A stretch of 64,000 nt of DNA from Histomonas meleagridis. Taxonomy: Eukaryota > Parabasalia > Tritrichomonadida > Dientamoebidae. This document shows positions 38,753-49,111 of this stretch, in pieces; within the stretch, counting starts at the first letter, position 1, and each line of letters begins with the position of its first letter. Where the stretch lies: NCBI GenBank assembly GCA_020186115.1, contig WSYJ01000174.1, forward strand, positions 186,001 through 250,000, given 5' to 3'. Both the position numbers and the translations under genes were made by a program. The notes under the pieces were generated by a model. That model had not been told where the DNA came from. It made no database searches and saw only the letters and a list, made by a program, of their open reading frames with translations.

Positions 38753-39970
38753 TTAAAATCCGAACTTTTCCAGCTTCGCGATAACATGTCTTGCGTAGCC
38801 TCCGTCCAATTCATCATAGTTTCTGTACACAACGTCACAAATTATATTTTTTTGGCTTTCGCTTCCGTATTCGATGATTCTTTGTATCACGTAATTTCCA
38901 GACTGGTCATTGATTAGTCTTAAAATTCGTTCTTCGTCCAAATTATTTTCGTCTCCAATTACTTCTTCGAATATTTGATATTGTTCATCTTTTGTTGCAC
39001 CTCTGATACACTTTTCGATCACATTCGATGCGAATTTGTGCATTGAGAACTCGTAAAAATGTCCTTTGAACGCTTTTATTAGTGCTGAAACATATTCACG
39101 TTTTCCCGATTCGAGAATATTTTGGACAACGTAATTGCCATACTGGTTCATGGCTAACATTACTGGACATGTTAATACTGTTTGGACAATCGGCTCAAGT
39201 TGTTCAATTGGACATCTTTCGAAAAGTTTTTGGACAACGCGACAACCACAATTATCAAGAATTAGATCTAATAGACGTGGCTCAATGCATTCTATAATCT
39301 CAGGAATTCGATTGGGTAACGAATCAATGAAACGTTGGACAATGTGATTTCCATTTTGGGAAAAGCATAATGATAGAAGAAAAGGTTTCACTGAGTTAAA
39401 AATCATCCCTATATTGGCCGTGGAGGTATGCTCAATGAATTTTTGAAGAACTCGACATCCATTTTGATGATCAATAACTTTCTGTATGTTTCGTAAAAAG
39501 AAATTTAACATGTATTTCTGTTGGTCCTCTGTAAGATATTCGCATAGCTTTTGAATAACAAAATTTCCAGAGGTATCATATACTAATTGATTTAAATTTG
39601 GATATAAACTGTTGAAAATTAAAGATCGTTCATTTCTATTGCCTTCTTCAATACGCTTTTGGAGAACCCTACTTCCTTGACGATCTTGAGACATTAGAAC
39701 ATATTGCATTGCCATTTGAGCTATTTGAGAATTTTGATTATCGCTCATTGGAATAGACTTATCTAATATTTGACATATGATTGAAGGGGAAAGCTTTTCA
39801 CCTGTTATTGCTTCCCAAAGGTCTGAAGTTATCAAATGTACCTTTTTATTATCTGGAGCATATGTCGGTGTGTATGTATAACCAATTTGAGAACTTGGGA
39901 AATAATATCCATTAGACACACTTCTCTGCATTGTATTTGCTATAGCTTGGTTAGATATTGTACCTCTCAT
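38753..39970 (-). CDS. Pumilio (PUF) RNA-binding protein
   Basis: 405 residues, with eight PUF repeats from about residue 105 to the end. Visible repeat cores include DRQGSRVLQKRIE, DTSGNFVIQKLCE, HQNGCRVLQKFIE, SQNGNHIVQRFID, DNCGCRVVQKLFE, NQYGNYVVQNILE, HKFASNVIEKCIR and DQSGNYVIQRIIE. The five-residue cores are close to classic Puf3/Pumilio RNA codes (SR..Q, GN..Q, NY..Q, SN..E), so a UGUA-type target is likely. PUF proteins repress or localise mRNAs. The N-terminal 100 residues are short and low-complexity compared with animal Pumilio. Confidence 0.92.
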   Translation of the reverse strand: MRGTISNQAIANTMQRSVSNGYYFPSSQIGYTYTPTYAPDNKKVHLITSDLWEAITGEKLSPSIICQILDKSIPMSDNQNSQIAQMAMQYVLMSQDRQGSRVLQKRIEEGNRNERSLIFNSLYPNLNQLVYDTSGNFVIQKLCEYLTEDQQKYMLNFFLRNIQKVIDHQNGCRVLQKFIEHTSTANIGMIFNSVKPFLLSLCFSQNGNHIVQRFIDSLPNRIPEIIECIEPRLLDLILDNCGCRVVQKLFERCPIEQLEPIVQTVLTCPVMLAMNQYGNYVVQNILESGKREYVSALIKAFKGHFYEFSMHKFASNVIEKCIRGATKDEQYQIFEEVIGDENNLDEERILRLINDQSGNYVIQRIIEYGSESQKNIICDVVYRNYDELDGGYARHVIAKLEKFGF

Positions 39971-40107
39971 AAATAATTATAACTAATTGAACCGCCAAAA
40001 AATACCAAACAAAAGTAAAATATTCAAACGTTCAGAAAAAGTGACGAGAAAATGGCCGATCAAATACGTATTCAAAACATTTTTACTTTTATAATAAAAC
40101 ATAGAAA

Positions 40108-42093
40108 TTAATTCTCTATTAAAGGAATTTCGATCGAATTTTCCATAAAGAACTTGAGGATCAAATCAGCGAATACTTTCATCACATGAATGTCCTCTGT
40201 TTCATTTGGATGAACTTTACATGCAATATTAGTTTTAATATAAAATTGCCTTAACATTTGAATGTTAATCTTTGGGATAAAATTCATCCAAAACTTAGCA
40301 ATCAATGCACTAACTTCGACATTCGACGCCGAATAATAACTCAATGAACTCTTAACCCATAAATCGCCGAAATCATTTAAAATGTTTTGATCTTTAATTG
40401 CATAATTAAATATGCATTCAAAAGCTTTTGTTATTATCATACGATTTTCTCTGTAATCAGAAGCATATTCAGTTAAAGACAACAACAATTCTTTACATTC
40501 AATTGACTCTCTTAAAAATTCTCCATATTGTTTAAATATTGATGAACATAAACATAAGCAACTATAAAAAGTATTATCATCTATGAAATCTTCAGTAATT
40601 CTTTGTATATGTTTTAATATGTGCAGAACAAAGTCACCAAATGGAGGAATAATTATTAATAAAATGTTGGAAATTATTTCCGTAAAAATACTAAATAAGA
40701 GATGTGATGAATCATTAGTTAGAAAGCATTGAAGAATTTCATTGAAAAAATTGATTAAAATGGGATTCTCTGGTTGTAATGGAAAATGTAAGATATATTG
40801 ATTTAATAAGTCGGCATATTTTATAACTTCATCCGTTTGTGTTTCTTTAACTTTCTTATAAAGCATTAGAAAATGTTCATTTGTAGCTTCAAACTCAAAT
40901 TGAAATAATTCTTCTAATGCATACGTAATATATTCATTACTATTGTCAATCATTGATATGATAATTGAAAGGACATTAGTTATACTTGATGGAACAGAGA
41001 AACAATAACTTACAAGACAAACAGCTGCGTCATTCCGGAATGGGCCTGAAATGTTATCTAAAATAAACTGCAAAAACCGTTCGGAATCATTCGCAATGCT
41101 CAAAAATGTGTACAAACAACGTAATGTATGGCCTGGATTTACACAATGAGGTAAAAACTCTCTGACAATAGACTCAGCCTTTTCACCATAGATGTCACAC
41201 ATGTTTTGAAGAATTAATTGAGATAGAAAACATATGTTATACTGAGCAGGTTCATTCTCATTTTTGACAGATAACCTTTGCAAAAGTGAAAGGATAATTG
41301 GTTGGGAAAAAGGAATTGAGACGCAATCAAACATTTCAAGAACAATATAATCAGAAACACTTGGATATTGACAAACAATACAAGAAGATAGAAAACTTCC
41401 AATTACATCTTCGTTGTGTTTTTGGAATACTTTTAGCGAAATAATAGCAACTTGGGAAAGAGATGGCGGAGCCATTTGATTTGATAATGAGTAAATAAAA
41501 GGAAGTAACCGAAGTCCGTAATCTGTATTAGTGTTTATGATTTTGTTGATGATAGTAAGAACGTGGTATTGATGAGGTGTTGTTAAATAATTTGGAAGAA
41601 ATTCAAGAAATTGATCAGGAACTTTAAAACCAGAATAACACATTTCGTCAATCATTTCTAAAGCTGGGATTATGGTTTCCATTTGTGTTAGTAACATTTG
41701 TATTATTTGAATAATTACATTTAAAAATTTTTTATTTTTAACTAATTTCATTTGAGTGCAAATTATAGAAACAGCAAATTTAGTAAAGGGAGAATTTTGT
41801 TGAAAAAGAATTTGCTTGAGGATTGGAATTGAAACTTCGATAAATTTTGGTAAAAGCTCAATGGATATGGTTTGTTGGCATCTGTATAAAATAGTAATAG
41901 AATAGAAGCGAATATTAATATCAAATTGATTAGATGATAAGATAAAAAGAAGATAAAAACAAAGATCAGGAACTTGTTGTTGGATTTGTATGAACTGATT
42001 GTATATCATTTCTTGTACATTTGGGTCTGGATTGGTTAGCTGTTGGAGAACACATAAAATTTTGGAAAGGTTTTCTTCTCCAATTTCTTGCAC
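40108..42093 (-). CDS. karyopherin/importin-beta-like HEAT protein
   Basis: 661 residues, all HEAT-like helices. The N-terminus (LQQLTNPDPNVQEMIYNQFI ... YLLFILSSNQFDINIRFYSI) fits the importin-beta N-terminal region, where Ran-binding HEAT repeats start with L..L..p....r..a...L. Transportin-type nuclear import receptors look like this but are usually 850 or more residues, so this one is short. Cargo is unknown. Confidence 0.6.
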   Translation of the reverse strand: MQEIGEENLSKILCVLQQLTNPDPNVQEMIYNQFIQIQQQVPDLCFYLLFILSSNQFDINIRFYSITILYRCQQTISIELLPKFIEVSIPILKQILFQQNSPFTKFAVSIICTQMKLVKNKKFLNVIIQIIQMLLTQMETIIPALEMIDEMCYSGFKVPDQFLEFLPNYLTTPHQYHVLTIINKIINTNTDYGLRLLPFIYSLSNQMAPPSLSQVAIISLKVFQKHNEDVIGSFLSSCIVCQYPSVSDYIVLEMFDCVSIPFSQPIILSLLQRLSVKNENEPAQYNICFLSQLILQNMCDIYGEKAESIVREFLPHCVNPGHTLRCLYTFLSIANDSERFLQFILDNISGPFRNDAAVCLVSYCFSVPSSITNVLSIIISMIDNSNEYITYALEELFQFEFEATNEHFLMLYKKVKETQTDEVIKYADLLNQYILHFPLQPENPILINFFNEILQCFLTNDSSHLLFSIFTEIISNILLIIIPPFGDFVLHILKHIQRITEDFIDDNTFYSCLCLCSSIFKQYGEFLRESIECKELLLSLTEYASDYRENRMIITKAFECIFNYAIKDQNILNDFGDLWVKSSLSYYSASNVEVSALIAKFWMNFIPKINIQMLRQFYIKTNIACKVHPNETEDIHVMKVFADLILKFFMENSIEIPLIEN

Positions 42094-42406
42094 AATAAAA
42101 GTGGCATTCCATAATTCCGAATCTCAAGCAATTACACAAAAAACATAATCAATACATATGTCTCACAACAAAAGCTCACTTTGTGCCAAGGAAAAGTATT
42201 TGTTCATTAATGATTAAAATGATAAAATCAAAGATATTTTTTTTATTAAAATCAAACATACATTTGGATTTTAGTTCGATGTGTGGTTTGTTTATTAGTA
42301 CTAGGAAAGGTTACAAAACATCTGTTATCCTATTAGTATAATGAAAAAATTTGGAAAAACGGGGTGCTCCAATGAGGGGATAACGGTTTTGACGGCCTTA
42401 TCCAAC
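42094..42406. other. divergent promoter region with AACGGTT motif
   Basis: Between the karyopherin (minus) and ribosomal P1 (plus) genes. AACGGTT at 42382-42388 lies 18 bases before the P1 ATG and helps fix that start. Nothing else is recognised. Confidence 0.45.
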
Positions 42407-42721
42407 ATGGCCTCCCCAGAATTAGCTGTTGTATATGCAGCCCTTATCCTCAATGATGACGGAATAGAAATTACTGCAGATAAGATCAATAAGCTCATCA
42501 GTGCTGCTGGAGTCAAACTTGAATCATATTGGGTTGATCTCTTTGCTGAATATTTCAAAAATCATGATATTACCGAGTTAGTTAAGGGAACTGCGCTTGG
42601 TGGTGCTGCACCTGCAGCTGGCGGTGCTTCAACTGCTACCGAAGAAAAGAAGGAAGAAGAAAAGAAAGAAGAAGAAGAAGTTGTTGAAATGATGGGCGGC
42701 TTTGATGATCTCTTTGACTGA
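42407..42721 (+). CDS. RPP1: 60S acidic ribosomal protein P1
   Basis: 104 residues. The N-terminal dimerisation domain is typical (ASPELAVVYAALILNDDGIE, ISAAGVKLESYWVDLFAEYF), followed by an Ala/Gly hinge (GGAAPAAGGAS), an acidic Lys/Glu run and the terminal MGGFDDLFD used to recruit elongation factors at the ribosomal stalk. An earlier in-frame ATG (42341) would add a non-conserved 22-residue extension overlapping the promoter motif, so 42407 is preferred. Confidence 0.93.
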   Translation: MASPELAVVYAALILNDDGIEITADKINKLISAAGVKLESYWVDLFAEYFKNHDITELVKGTALGGAAPAAGGASTATEEKKEEEKKEEEEVVEMMGGFDDLFD

Positions 42722-43050
42722 ATTGATAAATAAATCTTCTCCCGTATTTCAAAATTAACTTTTACATTTCATTTCAAAAATAATTAATTATTTTATAACT
42801 TCGAAGGATTTTATCAATAAATTTTTTCCTTGTTAATTAACAATGCTTTTTTTGCGATTGATTATTTTTGTTGGTAAAATACAATTATTATGTTAAAAAA
42901 CACAATTTTTGTGATATTAGATCTTAGAAATACATGCAGTTCCTACTACCTAAAAAATCTAATTATCGATTTTTGGTAAAATCATAATTATTTCAGAAGA
43001 ATTTAGAAGTGTGCAAATCTTTGTTAGTTTTTTCTAAAAAAGAAAAAAGA
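42722..43050. other. AT-rich intergenic region
   Basis: No gene seen. T-runs on the minus strand next to 43050 provide a Pol III stop for the tRNA gene. Confidence 0.4.
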
Positions 43051-43121
43051 GGGGCAAGCCGGAATCGAACCGACTACCAGAGGATCTGCAATCCTATGCT
43101 CTACCGGTGAGCTATTGCCCC
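43051..43121 (-). tRNA. tRNA-Cys (GCA)
   Basis: 71 bases on the minus strand that fold as a tRNA. The acceptor stem pairs GGGGCAA with TTGCCCC. The D arm is GCTCACCGGTAGAGC, the anticodon stem is AGGAT/ATCCT around the loop TTGCAGA (wait-free reading of anticodon GCA), and the T arm contains GGTTCGATTCC. The A and B boxes are intact and a T-run terminator follows. No intron and no encoded CCA. Confidence 0.95.
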
Positions 43122-43474
43122 TTCGAATATGAACATCGAATTTAATTATTAATTTATAAATCAAAAACAAATAAATTTTTTTCAATGTTGCTAATAAGAA
43201 AAACATTGAATAAATTTTCAAATTAAAATATGTGTAAGCATTACAAAGTTGCTTTAAAGTTAAAATTAATTATGTTTAAGTTTCACGTCCTTTATTATTA
43301 CATTCGAATACTTATTCAAAAATTGTATAACTTTTGCTATATATTCTTATTAACTTGTCTTATTTTCAAATTCTTTTAAATGAGTAATGTTTCTTAAAAT
43401 GATAAATTAATCACATTTCATTAAAATCTGTTAACATTTAAAAAAGAATCAAATTTATTTTAATATTTATCATT
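43122..43474. other. AT-rich intergenic region
   Basis: No gene or repeat seen. Confidence 0.35.
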
Positions 43475-43999
43475 TCAATTGTTTTCGTGAATCAAAACTT
43501 GTTCTAATCTGAAATTTGGAAGTAATGATCTGAAAAATAAAATAGGGATTTCGAGTAATGGATTCATTTTCTGATGGTTTTCAAAATTAAAAAGTTGCCC
43601 ATTTGGTTTGAACAAGATACATAGTATGCTGAGAAGATAAAGTTCCAGAACATATATTAGCAAAATCATCCAAAGCCTTTGATGTGTTTTGTATAAAATA
43701 AATGGGATTGCATGTATTATGATGAAGAAAAAAGAAAAGAATGTGTTTGAGATTATATTTGATTTTTTTTCAACAAAAAAAATATCAATTTCATCTTGAT
43801 CAACTGATTCTATTCTGCTCAGCTTTTTGCCGTTAATCGAAATTCCAAGAGGTTTGTTTGTTTCTGCTAAAATTGGAATAGCTGCAATCCTTGATAGAAG
43901 TGCGCAACATAAAATATCATCTGGAACATTATCCATGATGACTGTGCCTTTGTTTTCAGGTAAGTTAACTCTTATTGTACGTCCTGATTCATTTAACAT
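43475..43999 (-). CDS. small membrane protein with ubiquitin-like N-terminus
   Basis: 174 residues. The first 75 residues alternate strands in a ubiquitin-like way (RTIRVNLPENKGTVIMDNVP ... PLGISINGKKLSRIESVDQD). Two membrane spans follow, at about 85-103 (FFSFFFIIIHAIPFILY) and 109-131 (WMILLIYVLELYLLSILCIL). No family is recognised; the ubiquitin-like reading is tentative. Confidence 0.45.
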   Translation of the reverse strand: MLNESGRTIRVNLPENKGTVIMDNVPDDILCCALLSRIAAIPILAETNKPLGISINGKKLSRIESVDQDEIDIFFVEKKSNIISNTFFSFFFIIIHAIPFILYKTHQRLWMILLIYVLELYLLSILCILFKPNGQLFNFENHQKMNPLLEIPILFFRSLLPNFRLEQVLIHENN

Positions 44000-45541
44000 A
44001 AAAATTATATTTGGTCTGTGACATGTGATGTGATAATTATTTGCAGGAAAGAAAAAAGTAATTTACTGAATTCATCCCACCCAAAATTTTCGAATCTTTT
44101 TAATAGGAGTTTGACATTATCTCATAGTTTAAAAAGTATAAATTAATTTATGCAAAAAGTTAAATAAAAAACGTAAATGATTTTTTAACATGATTTTTTT
44201 ATATAATAAAATATTATGATTTATGTACATGCAAATGCAAGGAATATTAACGTTTATGATTGAAATAAATATATGAATAATTATATATAAAAATTGATAA
44301 GTATACATTCATATCAAATGTTCAATTTTTTCGTTTATGAACGTTGTAATAGAAAGTGACATAGATTTCACAAACTCAATATTCTGTTATATTAGTTCAA
44401 TGTTAAAAATATATTTGAAGAATAATGAACACATTTTTTCTTAATGAAACTTTAACTCATTGAAAAAATTGTCATATTTAATTAAATCAAAAGCTTAATA
44501 TTTTCAGGTTTTTAGTCATTTATCTTACTTATTTATATGTATATATTTATTCTTAAATAATATTTCAAAATATTTGAAAAAAATTTGATAAATTATATAT
44601 GATAGAAACAGAGTAACACAATATGTTCAATAAAAAAATTTTATACTTTTTTTATCGAATCTAATTTGGTCATATTAAAAAAAATAATATTTAATTTAAA
44701 AAAAAAAGGATGCTCCAAATTATTATCATGTTATGTAAATTTTTAGTTCAAAATCGAAAACTATTTTTATGTGTCGGAACTTTGATCTTCATAACACACT
44801 GTTATGTAGGGTATCAATTTTACAAATAAGGGGTATTGTTCATTAAAAAACATATACATAAGATTTTTGAGTCTTTTACAATCGCGTGGAATAGGCACTT
44901 CGAAAATCACAGAGAAGATTTATGCTAGAGCTAAAATTTGATTATTGGTTATTTTGTTTTCCTTATTATTATTTAAGATGCTATCAATAATTTTTTCCCC
45001 ATTGCTCCCTTCTACAGCGAAATCACCCAAAAGGTCTCTTGCATGTAACTTCTCTGATTTCCTTCTTGGAGTTATGTCCTTAGTGCCTTTCATCATGAAA
45101 TGATATGAAAAATTGAATTAACACATTTGAATGTAGATTTTGGCTCTATTTGAATTTAAATCCACATTTGTGAATACATCGTTCCGAACTTTTTGCCCAC
45201 CACTAACCCATCCTTGTTATTTATTTTTATGTTTTTAAATATATTTCTGATTAGAATTGATGTATTTTAACTCATTGTTTGAAAAATAGATTCGGAATAT
45301 TTTGTTAATTAAGTATATTTGTATTTTAAAAAAGTAGCTATCTTTACAATAAAATTTTAATAGCTTACTCAATTTTCTATGGTTTGTTAGGTTCTTAGTT
45401 CAATTCGCCAACCTATATTAATTGAAAATTCAGATAATGTAAAGTATATAATATTTTACAAAACCGTCAATACGATTGAAAGGCAATGCATGTAAATTTT
45501 TGAAATATTTCAATAGTTTACCCAATGAAGGAAAAACCGAC
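44000..45541. other. long AT-rich intergenic region
   Basis: About 1.5 kb without a supported gene. Reading by eye shows no repeat unit, transposase text or RNA gene. AACCGTC lies near 45464 before the karyopherin ATG. Confidence 0.35.
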
Positions 45542-47854
45542 ATGTCGGCAATTGATCTGATAATAAATGCTTCAGATCCTACAAATCCTAAATATGATGA
45601 AGCAACAAAAATAGTAAATGAGCTTATAAGCCATTGTGACCAGTCTTTTTTCGAAGCAAATATATTAATTTTGGAATCTACTGATAATATCCCAATAAAC
45701 ATTATATTTATTTCGTTCACAATAATTAGGAAATATTTAGAATCCTCCATTCAAGTAAAATCAGGTTTTCATTACAGCAGTTATCCTGAAACCATAATTT
45801 TAAAAATTATACAAATTTCAATGAAATACTTTGAATGCCAGCACGAAGCTACGAGAAAACAAGCAGTTGATATTTTTTCAACTGCAGCTTCAACTATGTT
45901 TATTTTCCTATTAACAGAATATGACATATTGTCAAAATTAACCACTAGCTTCAGTGGAGATTGCTCCGTTCAGCTTTCTCTATCAATTCTAGATAGTTTG
46001 ACGTACATTATTAGAAAATTTGATATTGATATTGGTTTACAAAAATCTTTATTCCAACTCTCTTTCCAAAAATGGCAAGCTTATAACAATGAAATTTCCA
46101 TAATTAACTCTTCTTTACTTCTTTTTGCCGAATTTGATCTTTTTCAAATCACAAATATCGTTGAGTTTTTCAAACAAATATTACCACTTTATCAAATAGA
46201 AGGACTCAAGCAAGCATTTTTAGATTTTATAAATTCATTATCACAAACATCTTCAACATTTTTCCCTGAGATTGGATTAATTTTTCTCGAATTAATTAAA
46301 CAAGATTTACAGAATCCAAATCTTTCAACTGATACATATAATTCGATATCTCTTTTTATAAACGAACGAATTGAATCCGAATCGGAGCAAATACAAGTCT
46401 ATATATGTACAAATTTTTTACCAATTTTTCTTTCTATTGTTGAAAACATTACAACTTCCAATGTATATTTTGTTGAAGAATGGGAACCATATCAATCATT
46501 TTTGCAATGTATTACATTACTTTATGAAGCACAATCACAAATTACATCTAATTATATCATTCCATATATCGAACAAAACATTTTTTCCTCAAATTCTAAT
46601 TGTAAAGAAGTATCATATAAATTACTTTTAATAATATTTCATTTTACTCCCGAAAAACTCATTAATGATAATATAAAAGATTGGCTAATAAAAGGAATTG
46701 TTGATAATTCTTTACGAGTTCGATATTATGCACTTCAAAACGTCCAATTTTATCTTTATCATATAAATTATATCGGATACGAACAATTTTTAATTTATTT
46801 GTTTCAATTGTATCCGAACATCGATCCAATTCTTGAAATTGTTTTTAAGATATTAAAAGATATTTCTTTATCGAAATGTTTTCATCATGAAAACGAATTT
46901 TTTGGACAAATCTGTAATATAATTACGTCGGGGAATCCTTCTATGTATATATTACCTCGAATTATAAAATGTTTTCTCTTTTGTAAATTTCATTTAAATT
47001 TAATTGAACCAATTTTTGAGCTTGTAATTTCATTGTTAAAAAATTTGTTGCAAAATATCGAAAATAATATTGAAATCATTGATTCATTATGTGAATTATT
47101 ATTTATTCTAATTCAAGAATCAAATTCTTTAACAATTGGAAAATATTATCAAATTTTATATGAAATGTGTTCTTTCATATTTAGTAAATGTCCAATTGGT
47201 TCTGAGTTAAATGTTATAATTTCGTTTTCAATTCGATTTCCTGAACTTGTTATACCGAATTTACAAAATTTAATTAATTCTTTATTATTATCTTTTGATA
47301 ACTATAAATCATTAAATATAAAATATATAATAAATGCATCGAATATAATTATAATGAAAAATGAATTCCAAATTGATATTAAGTTGATTATAATACAAAA
47401 AATAATTTCTTTGTTGAATGTCGATGATTTTCAACCTGATGTTTATCAGGAAATATTTACTGTGTTGCAAAATTCAATCGAAGTTATTAATTTCGAACAA
47501 TTTTTGCGAAATTTAATTGTTTTAATGTATAATATGTTACAAAACATTTTTTCGTATTTCCAAATTTTCGATATTGATATTTTAGCAATGTTAACTAAAA
47601 TGGCGTCTTTTATTGGATGTTTATTAAAGAAATTTCCAAGTAATTCAACAATTGCTTTGGCTGACGCATATTTGAGAAATGTGATGGAAATCGATAAAAT
47701 TTATCCAAAAATTTTGGGATCAATTTTTGGGTTGTTTAATACAATTCAAAGTATAGCGCCGGAATATATCAAAAATATGTTGTTGAAAAATGGTCAAAGT
47801 GCTCAACATTTTAGAATGTTGATCGAAATTGCAAATAATTATACAAAAAAATAA
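45542..47854 (+). CDS. exportin-like HEAT-repeat protein
   Basis: 770 residues of HEAT-like helices from ATG 45542 (the frame extends upstream without ATG). The N-terminus (SAIDLIINASDPTNPKYDEATK ..., then NIPINIIFISFTIIRKYLES) resembles the start of exportin/importin-beta receptors, in which a partial cargo-binding repeat is followed by a tandem of helices with hydrophobic faces. A later ALADAYLRNVMEIDKIYPKI block is also karyopherin-like. Cargo and direction of transport are unknown. It is the second receptor-type gene in this part of the window. Confidence 0.55.
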   Translation: MSAIDLIINASDPTNPKYDEATKIVNELISHCDQSFFEANILILESTDNIPINIIFISFTIIRKYLESSIQVKSGFHYSSYPETIILKIIQISMKYFECQHEATRKQAVDIFSTAASTMFIFLLTEYDILSKLTTSFSGDCSVQLSLSILDSLTYIIRKFDIDIGLQKSLFQLSFQKWQAYNNEISIINSSLLLFAEFDLFQITNIVEFFKQILPLYQIEGLKQAFLDFINSLSQTSSTFFPEIGLIFLELIKQDLQNPNLSTDTYNSISLFINERIESESEQIQVYICTNFLPIFLSIVENITTSNVYFVEEWEPYQSFLQCITLLYEAQSQITSNYIIPYIEQNIFSSNSNCKEVSYKLLLIIFHFTPEKLINDNIKDWLIKGIVDNSLRVRYYALQNVQFYLYHINYIGYEQFLIYLFQLYPNIDPILEIVFKILKDISLSKCFHHENEFFGQICNIITSGNPSMYILPRIIKCFLFCKFHLNLIEPIFELVISLLKNLLQNIENNIEIIDSLCELLFILIQESNSLTIGKYYQILYEMCSFIFSKCPIGSELNVIISFSIRFPELVIPNLQNLINSLLLSFDNYKSLNIKYIINASNIIIMKNEFQIDIKLIIIQKIISLLNVDDFQPDVYQEIFTVLQNSIEVINFEQFLRNLIVLMYNMLQNIFSYFQIFDIDILAMLTKMASFIGCLLKKFPSNSTIALADAYLRNVMEIDKIYPKILGSIFGLFNTIQSIAPEYIKNMLLKNGQSAQHFRMLIEIANNYTKK

Positions 47855-47887
47855 TTAATAAAAATGTATGTTCTATGATAATTTTAT

Positions 47888-48187
47888 TTATTCTGGGAAA
47901 AGAATGGTCGAACGCTCTGAAAAAACAACTTTTTGTCGAATGACTGCAATAATTGGAATACCTTCAGTGGAACCTCTTTCTACTACAGCAAGAGGAGCCT
48001 TTAGTCGATGGATTTTACCATGAAGTAGATGGTTACCAATTGTTAAAGTTGCATGATCTCCATCAAAAATTAATGGTCCGATTTTTTGATTAACAAAAGT
48101 TTCTTCCAATGATATAAGTTGTCCTTGTAATTCAATGATTGCAAGCTCATTGAGCTGATTACTTACTGGAATCAAAGGAATTCTCAT
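47888..48187 (-). CDS. CTF8: Ctf8-like clamp-loader subunit
   Basis: 99 residues, the whole family length. Diagnostic blocks: LNELAIIELQGQLI near residue 12, a GPLIFDGDHATLTIGNHLLH run near 37, GKIHRLKAPLAVVER, and a final IAVIRQKVVFSERSTILFP like the VI..K..F..RP.P ending of Ctf8. Ctf8 joins Dcc1 and Ctf18 in the alternative RFC that loads PCNA and supports sister-chromatid cohesion. A TAACGG motif lies about 12 bases upstream of the start, shared with the divergent gene. Confidence 0.8.
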   Translation of the reverse strand: MRIPLIPVSNQLNELAIIELQGQLISLEETFVNQKIGPLIFDGDHATLTIGNHLLHGKIHRLKAPLAVVERGSTEGIPIIAVIRQKVVFSERSTILFPE

Positions 48188-48198
48188 TTGAAATGAAA

Positions 48199-48231
48199 TA
48201 ACGGCAAAAAGGTGAATTGTTTTAAACGGTC
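48199..48231. promoter_or_regulatory. two AACGG motifs in a 57-base divergent promoter
   Basis: TAACGG at 48199-48204 and AACGGTC at 48225-48231 lie between Ctf8 (minus) and the membrane protein (plus). The second is 13 bases before the ATG at 48245. Confidence 0.5.
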
Positions 48232-48244
48232 GAAAAAATTTAAA

Positions 48245-49015
48245 ATGAAAAAAACTACAACTAACATCGAAATTAATACAGAAACAGAGGATAAAGCAAC
48301 AACCTACTTATATGCTTCACAGTTTATATCGAATTACTTTATTCTTGTTTTTTCTATTCCTGGATTATTTAAAAATTGGTTCAGAAAAACTTTCATCCCT
48401 ACAGATCATCTGGCTTTCTTGTTTATTTTTTCAAATGAAATGTTCTCTTTCTTTACTGGATATATAAAGATAAGAGCTGGAATAAATTCAAAGATTGATT
48501 TTCTTCTTTCTAGTTTATCAATTCGTTCAGCAATCTTCACATCAATTTTGTATTCATGTGAATTTTCGCCTGTTATTTTTTACATGATCAAAATCATGAT
48601 AACATTTCGTGATTTTATTTGTACGTTACCAGACAGTTTTGACGAAAAGATGAAAGATCTAAATGTTCCACTTGACGAGCTTGCACGAAAAATCCTCCAA
48701 TCATCACTTTATCATGAAATTATATCAGTGATGGATTTGATCCATTTATCAATTCTTTTCATTAGTTCAATAATTAAATTTAACCTCAGGTTGTTACTTG
48801 CATCATTGTATTATGGATTCGTTTTCATACCCCTTTTGTACTACAAAAATATCGGACACAGAAAAGTTTGGAAGAAGTTAAACGCAAAATTAACAGAATT
48901 CGGATTCAACAACAGAACTATTGGGAAATATGTAATGAAGGCTGTAGAAAGCTTTGATCATGTAACTGATGTTGCAGAGTTATTTGTTCCACAATCGATT
49001 TTGAATAAAAATTGA
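48245..49015 (+). CDS. multi-span membrane protein of unknown function
   Basis: 256 residues with about four hydrophobic segments (FISNYFILVFSIPGLF, HLAFLFIFSNEMFSFFTGY, SPVIFYMIKIMITF, LIHLSILFISSIIKF / LASLYYGFVFIPLLYY). There is no signal peptide or known domain. The layout recalls small ER-shaping proteins, but no motif supports a family. The start is placed at the first ATG after an AACGGTC motif. Confidence 0.5.
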   Translation: MKKTTTNIEINTETEDKATTYLYASQFISNYFILVFSIPGLFKNWFRKTFIPTDHLAFLFIFSNEMFSFFTGYIKIRAGINSKIDFLLSSLSIRSAIFTSILYSCEFSPVIFYMIKIMITFRDFICTLPDSFDEKMKDLNVPLDELARKILQSSLYHEIISVMDLIHLSILFISSIIKFNLRLLLASLYYGFVFIPLLYYKNIGHRKVWKKLNAKLTEFGFNNRTIGKYVMKAVESFDHVTDVAELFVPQSILNKN

Positions 49016-49111
49016 CTGCTTTGTTCATATGAAATTAAAATATAGTAAAAAAATTCTTTGTGGAGTTGATTTATTAATTAATTAACTCCTTCAATGGTTG
49101 TAACCATTGCA